This document shows, in pieces, positions 30,225 through 41,280 of a DNA stretch of 64,000 nt. The first letter of the stretch is position 1. Every line of letters begins with the position of its first letter. The notes below the pieces were generated by a model. That model searched no databases and was not told the DNA's origin. It saw only the letters and a program-made list of their open reading frames with translations. This DNA is from Merluccius polli (lineage: Eukaryota > Chordata > Actinopteri > Gadiformes > Merlucciidae): NCBI GenBank assembly GCA_030340625.1, contig JAOPHQ010001990.1, positions 315,001 through 379,000 of the forward strand, written 5' to 3'. A program made the position numbers and the translations under genes.

Positions 30225-31490
30225 ACTGTGAAACTCTTAATAAATATAAATGCTATCGAAATTTCGTTTGGATATTATGGGATATACAAGTCTGTAGATT
30301 TGTGACATTTTTTGAACAAAGGTAAACGATTGAGAATTGATTTAGTTAGGCCTACGATGTGTAACTGTCACGCTGTGTTCCCACCAAACGCGATGAACGC
30401 GATTTAGTCGCGCGTAAAATGAAATCGCGTCGCGCTAGACGCTCCAGTTTTGACGCTGGTCCAATATGCCAAAAAACGCCTCATCGCGGCATCGCGGCAT
30501 CGCATCGGGCGACGAGCCCGCCCAAACAACAACATTTCTTCCGCCATTTCATTCTCTCGTCGACCATGGCTGAGATAACCACCTGCTCTGCCCAGAACTG
30601 GTGCTTCATAGCCGGCCATAACCTCGTTGTTCCAGTGGAAAACAATCGCTAAAAAAAAAGAAGTAAAAAAGATCTGTGTGTGTGTGTGTGTGTGTGTGTG
30701 CCCCCCAACTTTGATTATGGTCAATATATAATATAATATCATATAATATATCATATAAAACATGTATCATTGTGCAACACTGTGTACGTCCGTACGTCAG
30801 CACGTCAGCACGTCGGTGACGATCTCAAAGCTGATTGGCTGTCGCGGCGCGTCTTCACGCGAATTCGCCGCAAAAGTTCAATTATTTCAACTCGAGCGAT
30901 GAAGCGTCATCGCGCCGGGCGACGCGATGGAAGCGATTTTTCGCGGCCAACGCGTCCATCGCGCCGCGCTATCGCGTCCATCGCATCGCCCGGCGCGATG
31001 ACGCGTCTAATCGCGTGTTTGCATTGACTTTACATGTAATCTCGACGCGCGATGAAGCGTCATCGCGTTTGGTGGGAACACAGCGTCAGAGATCAATGTG
31101 TAATCGATGTGTAACTGTGAGATCAACTGAAGAGAACCCGAAACGTAAACTGTGATTCTGAATAAATATAAATGCTATCGAAATTTCGTTTGGATATCGT
31201 TATTATTGAATATACAAATCTGTAGATTAGTGACATTTTTTGAATGAAGGTTAACGGTTGAAAAGTGAATGAATTAGTTACGACGTCTTAAACAGTGGAA
31301 GGTCCGCCGGTTACAATGGGACGAATGGTAGAATATGACGATTTGAAACTAAAACGGCGATACAGAAAAAAGTATAACAGGTATCGAAATTTCGTGAACA
31401 CGGCTAGATAGATACAAATCTCTAGATTTGTTTAATTGTTTGAACGATGGGAAACGGTTGAAATTTGAATTAGTTACGACGTAAAGCATT
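30225..31490. repeat. diverged ~150-180-bp tandem units, split by a MITE
   Basis: The blocks at 30235-30365, 31145-31300 and 31380-31490 share atgctatcgaaatttcgt, a tctgtagatt or tctctagattt segment, tttttgaac or tgtttgaacga, and attagttacgacgt in order. The core tatcgaaatttcg is near-palindromic. The MITE at 30371-31085 sits between the first and second units. Confidence 0.65.
30371..31085. mobile_element. PIF/Harbinger-like MITE, CG-rich, 715 bp
   Basis: Inverted ends CGCTGTGTTCCCACCAAACG (left) and complement (right) continue inward as GCGATGA-rich sequence. TCA flanks both sides (30368-30370 and 31086-31088). The interior holds a GT run (about 30675-30699) and many GCGATGGACGCG-like words. 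Frames here are by-products of the CG-rich repeats. Confidence 0.82.
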
Positions 31491-31491
31491 G

Positions 31492-31522
31492 GAAGAATAA
31501 GAGGCTGGGCCTCTTATTCTTC
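31492..31522. repeat. perfect hairpin, 13-bp arms
   Basis: Arms gaagaataagagg (31492-31504) and cctcttattcttc (31510-31522) enclose a 5-base loop. No T-run or gene context supports a terminator role. Confidence 0.7.
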
Positions 31523-31751
31523 TTCTTCTTTTTTTATATTGGAAAAATAAAGGTAGAAAAAGTAGAATAATTTGAAAAGTTGAATGAATATGAAACATCT
31601 GAATAGATAATGATGCCATAATGTCGTAACAAATCTGAACATTTTGATATTTGAATGGTTTCTGTAGCTGAAAGTATGAAGAAGGAGAAGAATGCCAAAA
31701 AACGTTCGGAAGAAGAATAAAAATAAAAATAATAAAGATTTCGATATCTAG

Positions 31752-31777
31752 AGTGTGAATGCTCGAGCATTCACACT
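31752..31777. repeat. 26-bp perfect palindrome
   Basis: The palindrome consists of 13 bases (agtgtgaatgctc) and their exact complement with no loop. Its function is unknown. Confidence 0.75.
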
Positions 31778-32045
31778 AAATATAGATATACTGTATATCT
31801 AAAAAGTATTCGAAATTAGGGGTTTATTAGGGGATATTGGGTTTAAATTGTGCGTGGTCCGCGAACCAATCATAAACAAATCCACGTCAGTTGTCCCACC
31901 CAAACAGCCGCTCAATCTGCCTCTTTGAGTCTGAGCCAACTAACCCTTTTTCAATAAACTAGCTAACTATATATCGGCTATATTTTATCTATCTGTCTGT
32001 TTGTCTGTTCCCCGCTCTTTTTATCTTAATTTTCTATTTTATTTT

Positions 32046-32064
32046 CCTAACCCTAACCCTAACC
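32046..32064. repeat. interstitial telomere-type repeat
   Basis: About three units of CCCTAA in a row, too short to be a chromosome end. They lie at the start of the Kolobok-like region. Confidence 0.75.
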
Positions 32065-32550
32065 TCCGGAGAAACAGTGGACTGCGTTTTTGGAGAGCTG
32101 TGGTGGTTGTCCACAAAAACTCCAACATACAAGCTAATTTCCCCCAAGACCAGTTCAATAATTTCACCCAGAAAGCTATGGATCCCTGATGTCCCGAACA
32201 TGGAGATTGATAATGTAGGTTGCTAACCATAGATAAAGTAAGCTATAAGTTACTAGCTAACATTATAATATTATATATAGTGCTATAGTGATATGGGTCA
32301 ATTGTCTTCAATTGACCCATAATTAATTTGGCCAGGTAATAAGTGTTACCCTAAATAAAAAATAACAGACACCTAAAATAACATATCTCAGCTGAAATTT
32401 TGCAGGTAGTTTGTGTTAGCTATGATAATGTTTATTATTAGCAGGTTGTGCATAGACAACATTCTCAAACTTAATTTGGCTAATGAAGTTAGCCTTATTT
32501 AATAATTATCTTCCACCCGCACATATATTCAGTACAACAGCACTATTGAT

Positions 32551-33073
32551 TAGTGGCGGGCGGATCGATCCAAATTATCGATAGTATCGATACCAAGTCG
32601 GTATCGGTATCGGATCGATACTAGCCTGTTGGGATCGATTATTTACTTTAAGTTCCGCTCTTGTTTGCAATGCTGCGGTTTCGGCAAAGAGGAAACAGCC
32701 AGGTCACTGGACTCGCTGCTCCTGTGTCAGCACAGAGCAGGCACACTTTGCTCCCCCTCCCCCTCTTGTGTTTAGATGTTGTGCCGCCACGCGAGTCACG
32801 TAACGCAAAGCAAAAAACTTGATAATAAAGCATTTTCTATTTAATTATAAATTTTGTTCTCATTCTGTCCTAGGTTTGAACTATTTAATAATAAAAAAGG
32901 AAACATCACAAAAAACATTTAAGGTCATGAAAATTAATTGAGATTTAGCAATTCAATGACGCATCCACCTTATTTATTGAAAAGTATCGGTATCGGTATC
33001 GATATCGGCGATACTGGCCCGTATTTACTTGGTATCGGATCGATACCAAAATATGCAGTATCGCACACCACTA
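32551..33073. mobile_element. hAT MITE, 523 bp
   Basis: Ends TAGTGGCGGGCG and CGCACACCACTA are inverted, with exact 8-bp duplication ctattgat (32543-32550 and 33074-33081). Interior ends are rich in ggtatcggtatcg words. A 61-codon minus-strand frame inside is not a recognisable protein. Confidence 0.9.
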
Positions 33074-33293
33074 CTATTGATCCCACACCAAAATGAGCGT
33101 CAGTGTTGGGTGCCAGTATGAGTTTGAGTCTGAGCCTTGCACCACTAGCCAGGAGACTGGATGCCAGACCGATATAGCCCGGCAAAGCAAGTCTGTGAGC
33201 ACACAGCTGTCAAAAGGAACCTTGGAGAAGAAAAGGAGCCAAGGTATGAAGCTATTCATGCTTTTGTCTTTTCAGATTTCATAAACTGCCGAC

Positions 33294-34670
33294 TAGGGAT
33301 GCACAGATTGTGAAACTCTGGGCTGATACCGATGTTTAAATTAACAATTTGGCCAATAGCCAATGCCGATGATTTGTTTTTTTGTTTTATTTTGTTTTTG
33401 TTGTTAGTGTTGTTTGTGCCAAGGAAACAAAGAAATCTTCATTATAAAAAAATAACTAAACTGTTTTAAAGTCTTTCAGCCCTTCATCACACTATCTTTT
33501 AATAAATACAAATTAAATCCTACAAATACATTTATGAAACAACCTTTAATATAACTTTCTTTCACATGACAGATTCTTTTTGTGAAAAATAACTGTTTCA
33601 AAAGCCTTTTTAGTTTAGTTTTGTAGTTAGTACTTAGTTTTGTGCTGTGCTTTCTTGGTGTCCAGTTCATTTCTCCATTTTGCATCTGCTTTCAGGTGAC
33701 CGTTGTACACTTCTCCAGGTCTGCTTTTCAAATGGCTGATGAGATTTGTTAAAATTCTTTATTGTAGTAGCTCCTTTTGAGATATCACTGGACCATGTCT
33801 TACACACTGCATAGTGCTGATCTTTCTCCGAGACACTGAAATACTCCCCACACCACATTTTCTTTCACTTTTATTTGTAAACAAATCACATGTGCGTGTG
33901 GCACCTGCCCGCTTACGTCATCATGCCAGAGTCAGCCAGCGGCTGTTATGAGGTTTTATTGGGCCCAACATCAGACCCGACCCAAGCCCGAAAAAATTCT
34001 GTCCAAGCCCGATATATATATATATATAGTATATATATAGCATATATATAGTATTACAAGCTAAAGTAAACTACATTGTGCATAGAATATCGTGCACATT
34101 AGCAAAAAAACAAAAAACAAAATGTAAGATCAAACTAAAATGAATAGCCTATAGTTATATTAATTCATTAGACCTGAGTCGAGGAGTCAACACACACACA
34201 GTCACACTTGCAACATTTGTTGTCACTTGACAACTGAATCCAAGTTGTCCCATATCTCCGAATTTCCTGACGTTTTCTTGGACACACTATATTCCCGTTT
34301 CCAACTTCTTCTTTACATCCGCCATTTTGTGTTCATACTCTGTAAAACGACTTTGAGTATATATCAAAGCACTGTACAAGTTTAATGAATTATTATTATT
34401 TCGTTTTAACACCTAGGCTGTGTGTGATGTGCACTTTACTAGTGACTTACGGTGTGTGAGACAGTGAGAGCAAACCCAACATTTTCATATGCCTGAGCCC
34501 GACATTCCGTCGGCAGTTTTGGGTTCGGGCCAACCAAATAACCAACACAAAATGTAGCCAGCACAAAATTTAACTTACAAAACAGATAAACATCGGCCAC
34601 TGCCATCGGTGAACGTCATCGTATTTGGCAGTGTTACACCGTAACGCGAATAACGGCCGTTACCGATGTA
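33294..34670 (-). mobile_element. hAT element debris with BED finger
   Basis: The left end has a tagggatgcacagat terminus with aatgccgatga words that return near 34590-34625 (acatcggccactgccatcgg), as in one fish hAT family. On the minus strand, 33690-33858 reads a BED finger start (MWCGEYFSVSE, then AVCKT.SSDIS and a degraded TTI/H region). A second nested patch at about 33957-34535 has GGGCCCAAC...CCCGA words at both sides and a TATA microsatellite (34012-34030). Ends with duplications were not found. Confidence 0.5.
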
Positions 34671-35863
34671 CAATAAATCAGTGTATCCCCACTGCCAACA
34701 CATGAGTTCTCCACATGTTCAATTTAAATGTTTTATTCCATGGAAAATAAGGCCATTTTGTTTGAAATTTGATTTGCTTTGATTTATGGCACTAATTAGT
34801 TTTGGAGACGATGTGATGGGTAATGCATTACAGCCATGGTGTTCTGTAATATTTGTTGTATGTTGTTGCTATTTGCCTGCTCATTAACTCTTTATGTGTC
34901 ATAGTACGTTTGTGTGTACAAGCATATGTATTTCTTCATGAAGGCTATTTCGTCCAAGGCCATCAATGTCAATAATAACTTAAATAGTTTTTACTAATTA
35001 CATAATAGTAAAATAAAATAGACATAGATTAAATATCGGTATGTTAGTTATAATGTTTGTGCATTTAATAAATTCATAACTAATTTGTGCAGCCTGCCAA
35101 GCAAAGGTCTCAACTTTGACCATTGGTGTGGACACTCCATCAGGGCTGTGACACGCCTCACTTCAACACCCCGGAAAGCTGAAACCCTCCAAGCGACCAC
35201 AGTTGGACATGGATCCAGATGTTTCTACATATCTTGAAAGCATGACTGATGTTGGTGACTCTACAACCGAGAAGCAAGTCATGCATATGCTGTCTGTGTT
35301 ATGTGACTGCATGTTTACCTTTAAGGAAAATGTCATGAATGTCATGAAATGTTACATCTTGTCTTTTTCTACCTTCAATAGACCACCTGTCAAATCACTC
35401 CACCACATGCCAAAGTACATCGTGTATGAAGACTGCCTGCTGGATTTGTTCAAGATCTGCCCTGTATGTTCAAGCTCCTGTGTGGTGAAAACATACACAA
35501 GAGGTACTTTCCTGTCTGTAGACCAGAGATGCACCCACCAGACCTGCATGTACACCAGGCAGTGGAACAACCAACCAATTATTGGCAGCACCCCTACAGG
35601 GAATATCCATTTATCTGCTGCTGTTTATTTCACAGGGTCCTCTATGGTCCAGACAAATAAGGTATGACAGAAATGACTTGTTGACAATTGAAAAAAATAA
35701 TGTTTCAGTAAGAAAAATATACATTTGTGTGACAGCTGTCATTTCAACACAGTCTACAGTTATTGCCCAATATCAATAATGTGTTTACCAGGTTCTCTCA
35801 GCTCTGCGTGTGAAGACCATGTCGATTCAGCAAACACGTATGATCCTATATTCAACCTTCCAT

Positions 35864-36320
35864 TAGCCTAGAAATCTAGACGCCCCTAGCGGCAGCAAAT
35901 TTAATTTGCAGCCAGGGGGTCTAGCACTTCTCCATCGGTTTTCTGTGCTGGAAACAGAAAATCTGTCAGGCCAATCACATCGTGAGGGGCGGAGTCGGAA
36001 GCCGGGCTACCTAACGACGACAGAGTTGCGACGGTTCCGTGTTAGAGGGAAACGATGGCTGCTGCTGCTGGCGAACAGCTGTCTTTCGACTCGGCTTTGG
36101 CCGCGACTCTTCAAGACTTGAAATTAACATTTTATTTCACTATTCTTCCACAATCCACCATACGGAACACTTCCCTATGGACTAATTTCCGTCGCTCTGA
36201 CTACGTCACCTTCTTCGTTGCTCTGATTGGTTGTAGCACTATCCTATTGCATGCAGAGGGAACTTGAAAGACAACCGTTTATCCCACCCACACTGCCAAT
36301 GGAGCAGTGCCAGACCCTAC
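35864..36320 (+). mobile_element. TIR element carrying a RecQ-like helicase first exon, copy 2
   Basis: It matches the complement of 10078-10586, starting TAGCCTAGAAATCTAGACGC. It includes the start codon and first 26 codons of the same protein (36055-36132). The middle differs by deletion and replacement after codon 26. The right terminus is lost: the match stops at gccagaccctac (36320), where Tc1 sequence begins. It interrupts the Kolobok-like gene. Confidence 0.7.
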
Positions 36321-36321
36321 A

Positions 36322-36634
36322 AGAAGTATTAGCTACCTCTTACATTCCCAACCATAAAAGGGGTCAAATTTTGCAGCAGGATGATGCTCCATCGCATACT
36401 TCCATCTCTACATCAAAGTTCCTCAAGGCAAAGAAGATCAAGGTGCTCCAGGACTGGCCAGCACAGTCACCAGTCATGAACATCATTGAGCATGTCTGGG
36501 GTAGAATGAAAGAGGGAGCATGGAAGACCGCTTTCTTTGCTATTCCTGATGACTTCATCAATAAATTGTATGAATCATTGTCGAACCGCATGGATGCAGT
36601 CCTTCAAGCTCATGGAAGTCATACAAGATATTAA
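36322..36634 (+). pseudogene. Tc1/mariner transposase, C-terminal fragment
   Basis: About 100 codons cover the second and third catalytic positions: QQDDAPSHTS (Asp codon at 36383) and NIIEHVW (Glu codon at 36488), separated by exactly 34 residues as in Tc1 DD34E enzymes. They are followed by the conserved tail YESLSNRM.AVL.AHG. The N-terminal DNA-binding domain and first Asp are missing. The sequence is otherwise clean and in frame to its stop. Confidence 0.85.
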
Positions 36635-36639
36635 ATATG

Positions 36640-37085
36640 GATCTCACAGCATCACTACTTAATTCACTGATGTTATGCAACGTATTTTTGTATTTGAAGT
36701 AAATTAGTTGTTCAATTTTCACATTACTCTCTGTAGGCGACAAAACCTTTGTCTTGCCAAAATCTGACCTTTCTGTGTTCATTAAATTATCAATCTTTCT
36801 TCAGTGAAGCAAATTTATTTTAGTATATTAAACATAATTTGGGAGGGTTTTAGCTTTCATATGAGCCATTTCTAAAACCAATGGATTAATTAAAAGTCAG
36901 TTTATAAGCTGTTGTTATGTTATACAAGCATTATTTGCATTTTTTTAAATACTAACATTTTTATTGAAGAGTTTTGAACCAGTTGAAGGATCAATTCATG
37001 TAGAATGTCACACATTGAATTATATAATACGTACGCTGCCATCTCTCTAATGGGTGGGGGTCCATAATCTGCACTATATATATTT
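36640..37085. other. no gene seen
   Basis: AT-rich flank between the Tc1 fragment and the next MITE. It may include Tc1 3' sequence; no inverted repeat end was recognised. Confidence 0.35.
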
Positions 37086-37738
37086 TAGGGGTGTCCCCGA
37101 CTAAGAATTTACATAGTCGAATCTGATTCGTCTTGCCTATAGTCGACTGATCGTCGAATCATATATATATATTTTTTTTTGCACATTGATCCATATTCTC
37201 ATTTACGACATTGGCTTCCATTTTTTCCACACCAGACTAAAGAGTTGAAACACTCAATTAAACAATTTCGATTACAATTTCGAGGCCGTTCGGTGGCGGT
37301 GTGTTTTGGACTTCCAAGTCCGCTGAACGGCGAGCGTCAAAACAGCCGCCCCTATTATTTTCTATGTACACCCCCACACTGGCGCCGGCGCGCCGGCCCG
37401 CGACATTTCACGCCACTGTCCTATTTCACAGCGTCGCCATGCGTGCCGTCAAGTGCCGCCGTTGACGCGACGCTTTCTATGTGTGCTAGGGGCGGCACTT
37501 GTGTCATAGACGCGCTGCGGCGCTGCGGTGGCAGGGTGTTCTGCACTTGATATTTATACAAAAATAGGCTATATATCATGATTTATTGGGAGAAATAAAC
37601 TATATGTAAAATCAGACATTCAGCACCGCCTATAGCCCGAATGGAATGATCCTGTGTTTTTCCGACGATTCGACTATGAGATTGGCAGTCGAATCAGGCT
37701 CCTTCGATCGAATCGTCGACTATTTGGGGTCACCCCTA
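37086..37738. mobile_element. hAT MITE, 653 bp
   Basis: Ends TAGGGGTGTCCCCGACTA and the right complement (ACTATTTGGGGTCACCCCTA) are inverted, with exact 8-bp duplication atatattt (37078-37085 and 37739-37746). GTCGAATC words occur at both ends. The CG-rich centre (about 37280-37545) looks like a second, nested non-coding insert without clear ends. Confidence 0.9.
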
Positions 37739-37746
37739 ATATATTT

Positions 37747-38462
37747 AGGGCATTTTGGAGGGCTTAGGGGTTGATACATACAATTCCAAGGCCTGGATGA
37801 ATAGTCATGCACCTTGGAGGCTCTGGAAGTCCCTCACACCTGTTCATGACCTTGAGAAAGTATTATTATCAATGTACAGGGACATGCACTGGTAGAGAAA
37901 AAAATGTATTTAAAATGAAAGGTCCTGTAAACTTTTTTTGCTTTAACTTATCAATATGAAGTAAATGTTGATTGCACAGTGTAATGGCTACAGAATAATG
38001 ACACCATCGGTGTTTAGATTGCTTCCCTTAGCTTCCCTATAAGCCTTTCACTATGCAGCTCTGTCTGCCACCGAGTACGATCTCCCGGGAAAAATTAAGG
38101 CTCCATTTACGGCACAAAGAAAACGCATCAACCATTGCACGTGCAACCAAATCAGGACGGATAGTGCTTTTGTTAACCCCCGGTAGCTATCGGTAGCTAT
38201 CGCCATAAGCTATCCCCAGTAGCTATCCCCAGTAGTGGAAATGGCGGACGGTGGAACAACTGCAGTAAAGCCAATCTGATGACACTACTTATATCTGCGT
38301 ACGCTCAGTGGCGTTTCTACATGTAAAAAACGGGTGGGGCTACGCTAATTTTTTTTTTTTTAAATGACGTACCAGTGTCCGTGACGTCACCCGTTTGTTT
38401 TCACAGTCGTGGCGATCTTTGTAGAGGTTGACTCCGCCTGCTCCCGGCTATCCTGCACAACA
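37747..38462. other. no gene recognised
   Basis: Contains a short tandem string of (g/c)gtagctatc units at 38185-38235 and a T run at 38348-38359. No coding signal. Confidence 0.4.
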
Positions 38463-39394
38463 CTAGCCTGGCTCCGCCCACCTACGTACTTCCGCTCAAA
38501 TTTCATTTCACTTCAGTACTAGAGCTGTGTCCCAATTCACGGGATGCATGCTTCGAAGTACGCAGCCTCGCGGCCTTCGAAGGCTGCGTACTTCGAAGGG
38601 TCCTTCGAAGTCCGCATCAACCGTTGTTAAATGAGACGGTCTAGCCTTCGAAGCATTTCCTGGTTGCGTCACCACAGCCGCGTCACCAGCCGTCAGTTGG
38701 TAGTAACCGTAGTAACGTAGCCGTTGCCGTCAGTTGAAAAACAGACGGAAGGGTTGTAATAAAGCAAAAAATGATCATAATAATGATAATAATGAAGTAT
38801 AACATATAATAGTGATAATGATAAACGTAGCTCTTTATTCAATCCGATCGTTTAACTGAGTTTGCAGTTTTACAGTATGGAAATAAAGCGGGGATAATAA
38901 AAGTAATACAATATAAGTAATGAGTAAAAGTATAACAAGTAGTAAGTAAAAGTAATTAAATATAAACCCAATACTTATTACATTTAAATATAAATTCATC
39001 GCCACTTGGTGTCGCCATTATTCTTTTCCCGCCTCTGAACAGCGGCGCGCAAAGGATTTTGGGATATGCGAGGCCGCGAAGGATACATGCGATGCGTCCT
39101 CCAAAAGAGGGAAAAGAAGTGCGCATTTGAAGTACGCATTCGAAGGAGTGTGCGAATTGGGACAGCCTTCGCGCAGCGTTGTGACGTAAGCGCCCTTCGA
39201 ATGCGTACTTCGAAGCATGCATCCCGTGAATTGGGACACAGCTTAGGTCTGGCGATGCTACTATGTTAGAACGATTTATTTTCCCCAAAATCTGCGGTCC
39301 AATCAGCGAACAGGAGGCACGGCCTGAGAACAGTGACGTAGAGGTCGTGCGCGAATTTCAGTTATTGAGCGTAAGTACGGAGGCGGGCGGAGGC
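38463..39394. mobile_element. outer TIR element holding a nested MITE
   Basis: The left edge (ctagcctggctccgcccacctacgtacttccgctcaa) pairs with the right edge (ttgagcgtaagtacggaggcgggcggaggcta). Both edges use a TAGCCT start similar to the helicase-exon elements at 10.1 and 35.9 kb. No clear target duplication was found. The 38523-39243 MITE occupies most of it. Confidence 0.65.
38523..39243. mobile_element. TIR MITE with 3-bp duplication, 721 bp
   Basis: Near-perfect inverted ends of over 40 bases (AGCTGTGTCCCAATTCACGG inward to cttcgaagtacgca) are flanked by TAG on both sides (38520-38522 and 39244-39246), which fits PIF/Harbinger. TTCGAAG words are repeated near both ends. The 110-codon minus-strand frame inside is not a known protein. 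Confidence 0.85.
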
Positions 39395-39557
39395 TAATGC
39401 TAATGCTCACTGCATCTGCCGTTTGTATACTGCGCGCAACGTGGTTTCTGGCGCATGAAATACGTCACGACCAAACGTTAGCGATTGGTTAAGGCAGATC
39501 CAGAGTGGCACTGGGCAGAGCCAATAGGTTTTAAACTTCAACAGCACCCGCCTTCAA

Positions 39558-39677
39558 GTTAGGGCTGGGCGATTATGAAAAATAAATAAATAAATAAATA
39601 AAAAATAATAATCACGGTTATTTTGATTGATATTGAAATCACAATTAATAAACACGATTATTCATTGATTTCAAAAA
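39558..39677. mobile_element. hAT terminus fragment
   Basis: Begins tagggctgggcgattatg, a common hAT end, followed by a taaa microsatellite and an AT-rich interior. It is cut off where retroviral env-related sequence starts, so one of the two is truncated at this junction. Confidence 0.6.
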
Positions 39678-40552
39678 ACACACTCCTCCCTTCTCCGCTA
39701 AGAGCCAATCTAATGCTTGCCTGTTTTGCCAAGTCATTGCGCTTGTGGCCTGCAGCTGCTCACCTAGAGCGGATAAAGCGTCATCTGTGTAATTAATGAA
39801 CCTCTGTTGATTATAATCAATGTAGTTAATCCATTCTGCGTTTTTTACTAGTTCTATTATTGGCATGATAGCTTCAAATCCTGCTGCTACTTCGTTCCTG
39901 GCCTTGTATCTGCTTGGTATACCTCTGGGTAGTCCTATTATCTCTCTTTTTTTGTCTATCTAAGCCATTGGTCTCTGAATTTTTGACAACCCTATCTAAT
40001 GCCGGAAATAACACAATTTCCGTTACGACTCATACTCTTGCACACCTTCCATACCATTGCTCAGGTAGCATGGCACGAAGTAACTTATGTTCACAGAGCC
40101 AAAATATATCTACCAGTACTTTGTCTTGATTTTGAAGTACTTGTTCACTCCATAGGTTTGCCATAAAAGCTTCCTCAGCTATTCGAGCAGGGTTTGTTGG
40201 GTATTTGTGTTACTTTAACTTTGCGTTCGTAGAGATCAGATATATCCTACCTCTATCCCCAGATATATATTTTATGGCTCTTACTTTTTTGTTTTCTTGT
40301 TGTTGAGACGTTATTATCATTTTCTATTTCATCATTATTTTGAGTTGAATCTATTTTATCAGTAACTGGATTTGGATCTATTTTGTCATATTGAAGGACT
40401 ATACCACGTTGTTCCTTGGTCAAACAAGAGACTTCTACATTTGGTTTTAAGTCTAGTATTACTTCTGACTCTACATGCGGAAACCTCTTTTTTAATTCTA
40501 ATTCATACTCATCCCCTTGATCTCTTGATTCTACTGTTATACACCAGTACAT
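39678..40552 (-). pseudogene. env: retroviral env-like remnant
   Basis: A frame at 40253-40552 (about 99 codons) is consistent with part of a surface subunit. A frame ending at 39678 corresponds to the transmembrane subunit heptad region and the conserved segment just before its cysteine motif. That motif is cut at the junction with a hAT fragment, so the membrane anchor and tail are lost. Stops separate the two parts. Identification rests on the recognisable transmembrane-subunit segment; the surface assignment is positional. Confidence 0.65.
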
Positions 40553-40856
40553 TGGTTCTTGCCGAATGTCTATTGTACATTGAACTTGTCCCCAGGTTAC
40601 TAAGTTATACTTTGGGTGTATGGCTACCTATCATAACAGTAAGAGTAATTTGCTCGTCTGCATATTTCTCATTTTGAATATATAATTAAATATATATTTG
40701 AACATATAAGGCAACTTGATTTTCTGACCTTTTTCCTTTGCATGTTTAACTATTCCCGAATATCTCAGAGCTGGCCTTTCCTGCAACACGTTCATGCTTT
40801 CTCTAGTGTTACCACATAATTCCTGGTTGGTCCAGGTCTACTCTGTTGTTGTGGTT

Positions 40857-41280
40857 TCACTCTTCCTCTGGATCCGTCCCTGAGTCTGTGGAATTTACCA
40901 AAGCCCGCAGAGGATCAGTAGCAGGCTCGTCAGCCTCAGCATCATCATGTGGCTGTTGTTCCAGGCCGGTCTGTGTCTGGTCCTGGGGTGGTCGATCAGT
41001 GCCGGGTACACCTGCACCCAGCTCCTCCTTGCGGTCCTTCCTCGTCCTTGGTTGAGCGGCTTTTGGTGCTGTGGTTGAGGTGGTACCAGGTGGAACTCCC
41101 TTCCACCTGGATTGCTGTTGGCGTTGCGTTGGTGACTGACTTTGTATGGACCTTCTCTCCTGGGTTCGTTCCACTTTCTCTGGAACACCCTTAGGTACAC
41201 CTGGTCGCCTGGTCCCACCCCCCTTGGTGGGTCGTTTCTCCAGCTCTGGAGCTCTGTTTTTCATGTTAAAATATGAGCTT
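40857..41280 (-). pseudogene. pol: retroviral integrase C-terminal domain remnant
   Basis: Around 41100-41220 a gammaretrovirus-style integrase C-terminal domain is readable (GDQVYL, then RREGPYKV). The frame then becomes a proline/glutamine-rich tail leading to the env start. The two overlapping frames 40857-41264 and 40895-41218 are the same region before and after a frameshift. Confidence 0.7.

Larger units (their letters stand above)
32067..35863 (+). pseudogene. Kolobok-like transposase gene, 5' exons only
   Basis: Coding pieces occur in order on the plus strand. The first is about 32067-32215, ending in a GTAGGT donor with one frameshift. The second is about 33082-33243: SVGCQYEF and a GCQTD block, then a GTATGA donor. 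The third is 35095-35660, with a CPVC.S.C pair, a GTFLSV block, C..TCMYTRQWNNQP and GN.HLSAAVYF, then GTATGA. The fourth is 35792-35863. The W N.QP..G..P.GN..LSAA pattern is one I associate with fish Kolobok-type transposases. A hAT MITE (32551-33073) and other hAT debris fill its introns. The fourth exon is cut by the 35864 insertion and the catalytic remainder is not in the window. Confidence 0.5.

Noticed and set aside
32046..32064. Telomere or chromosome-end signal
   Set aside because: Only about three units, inside ordinary interspersed repeats.
37179..37550. 123-codon plus-strand frame in CG-rich sequence
   Set aside because: It lies wholly inside a bounded hAT MITE and has no recognisable protein features.
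38956..39288. 110-codon minus-strand frame near a CG-rich patch
   Set aside because: It overlaps the MITE terminal inverted repeat and its mirror frame; no domain.
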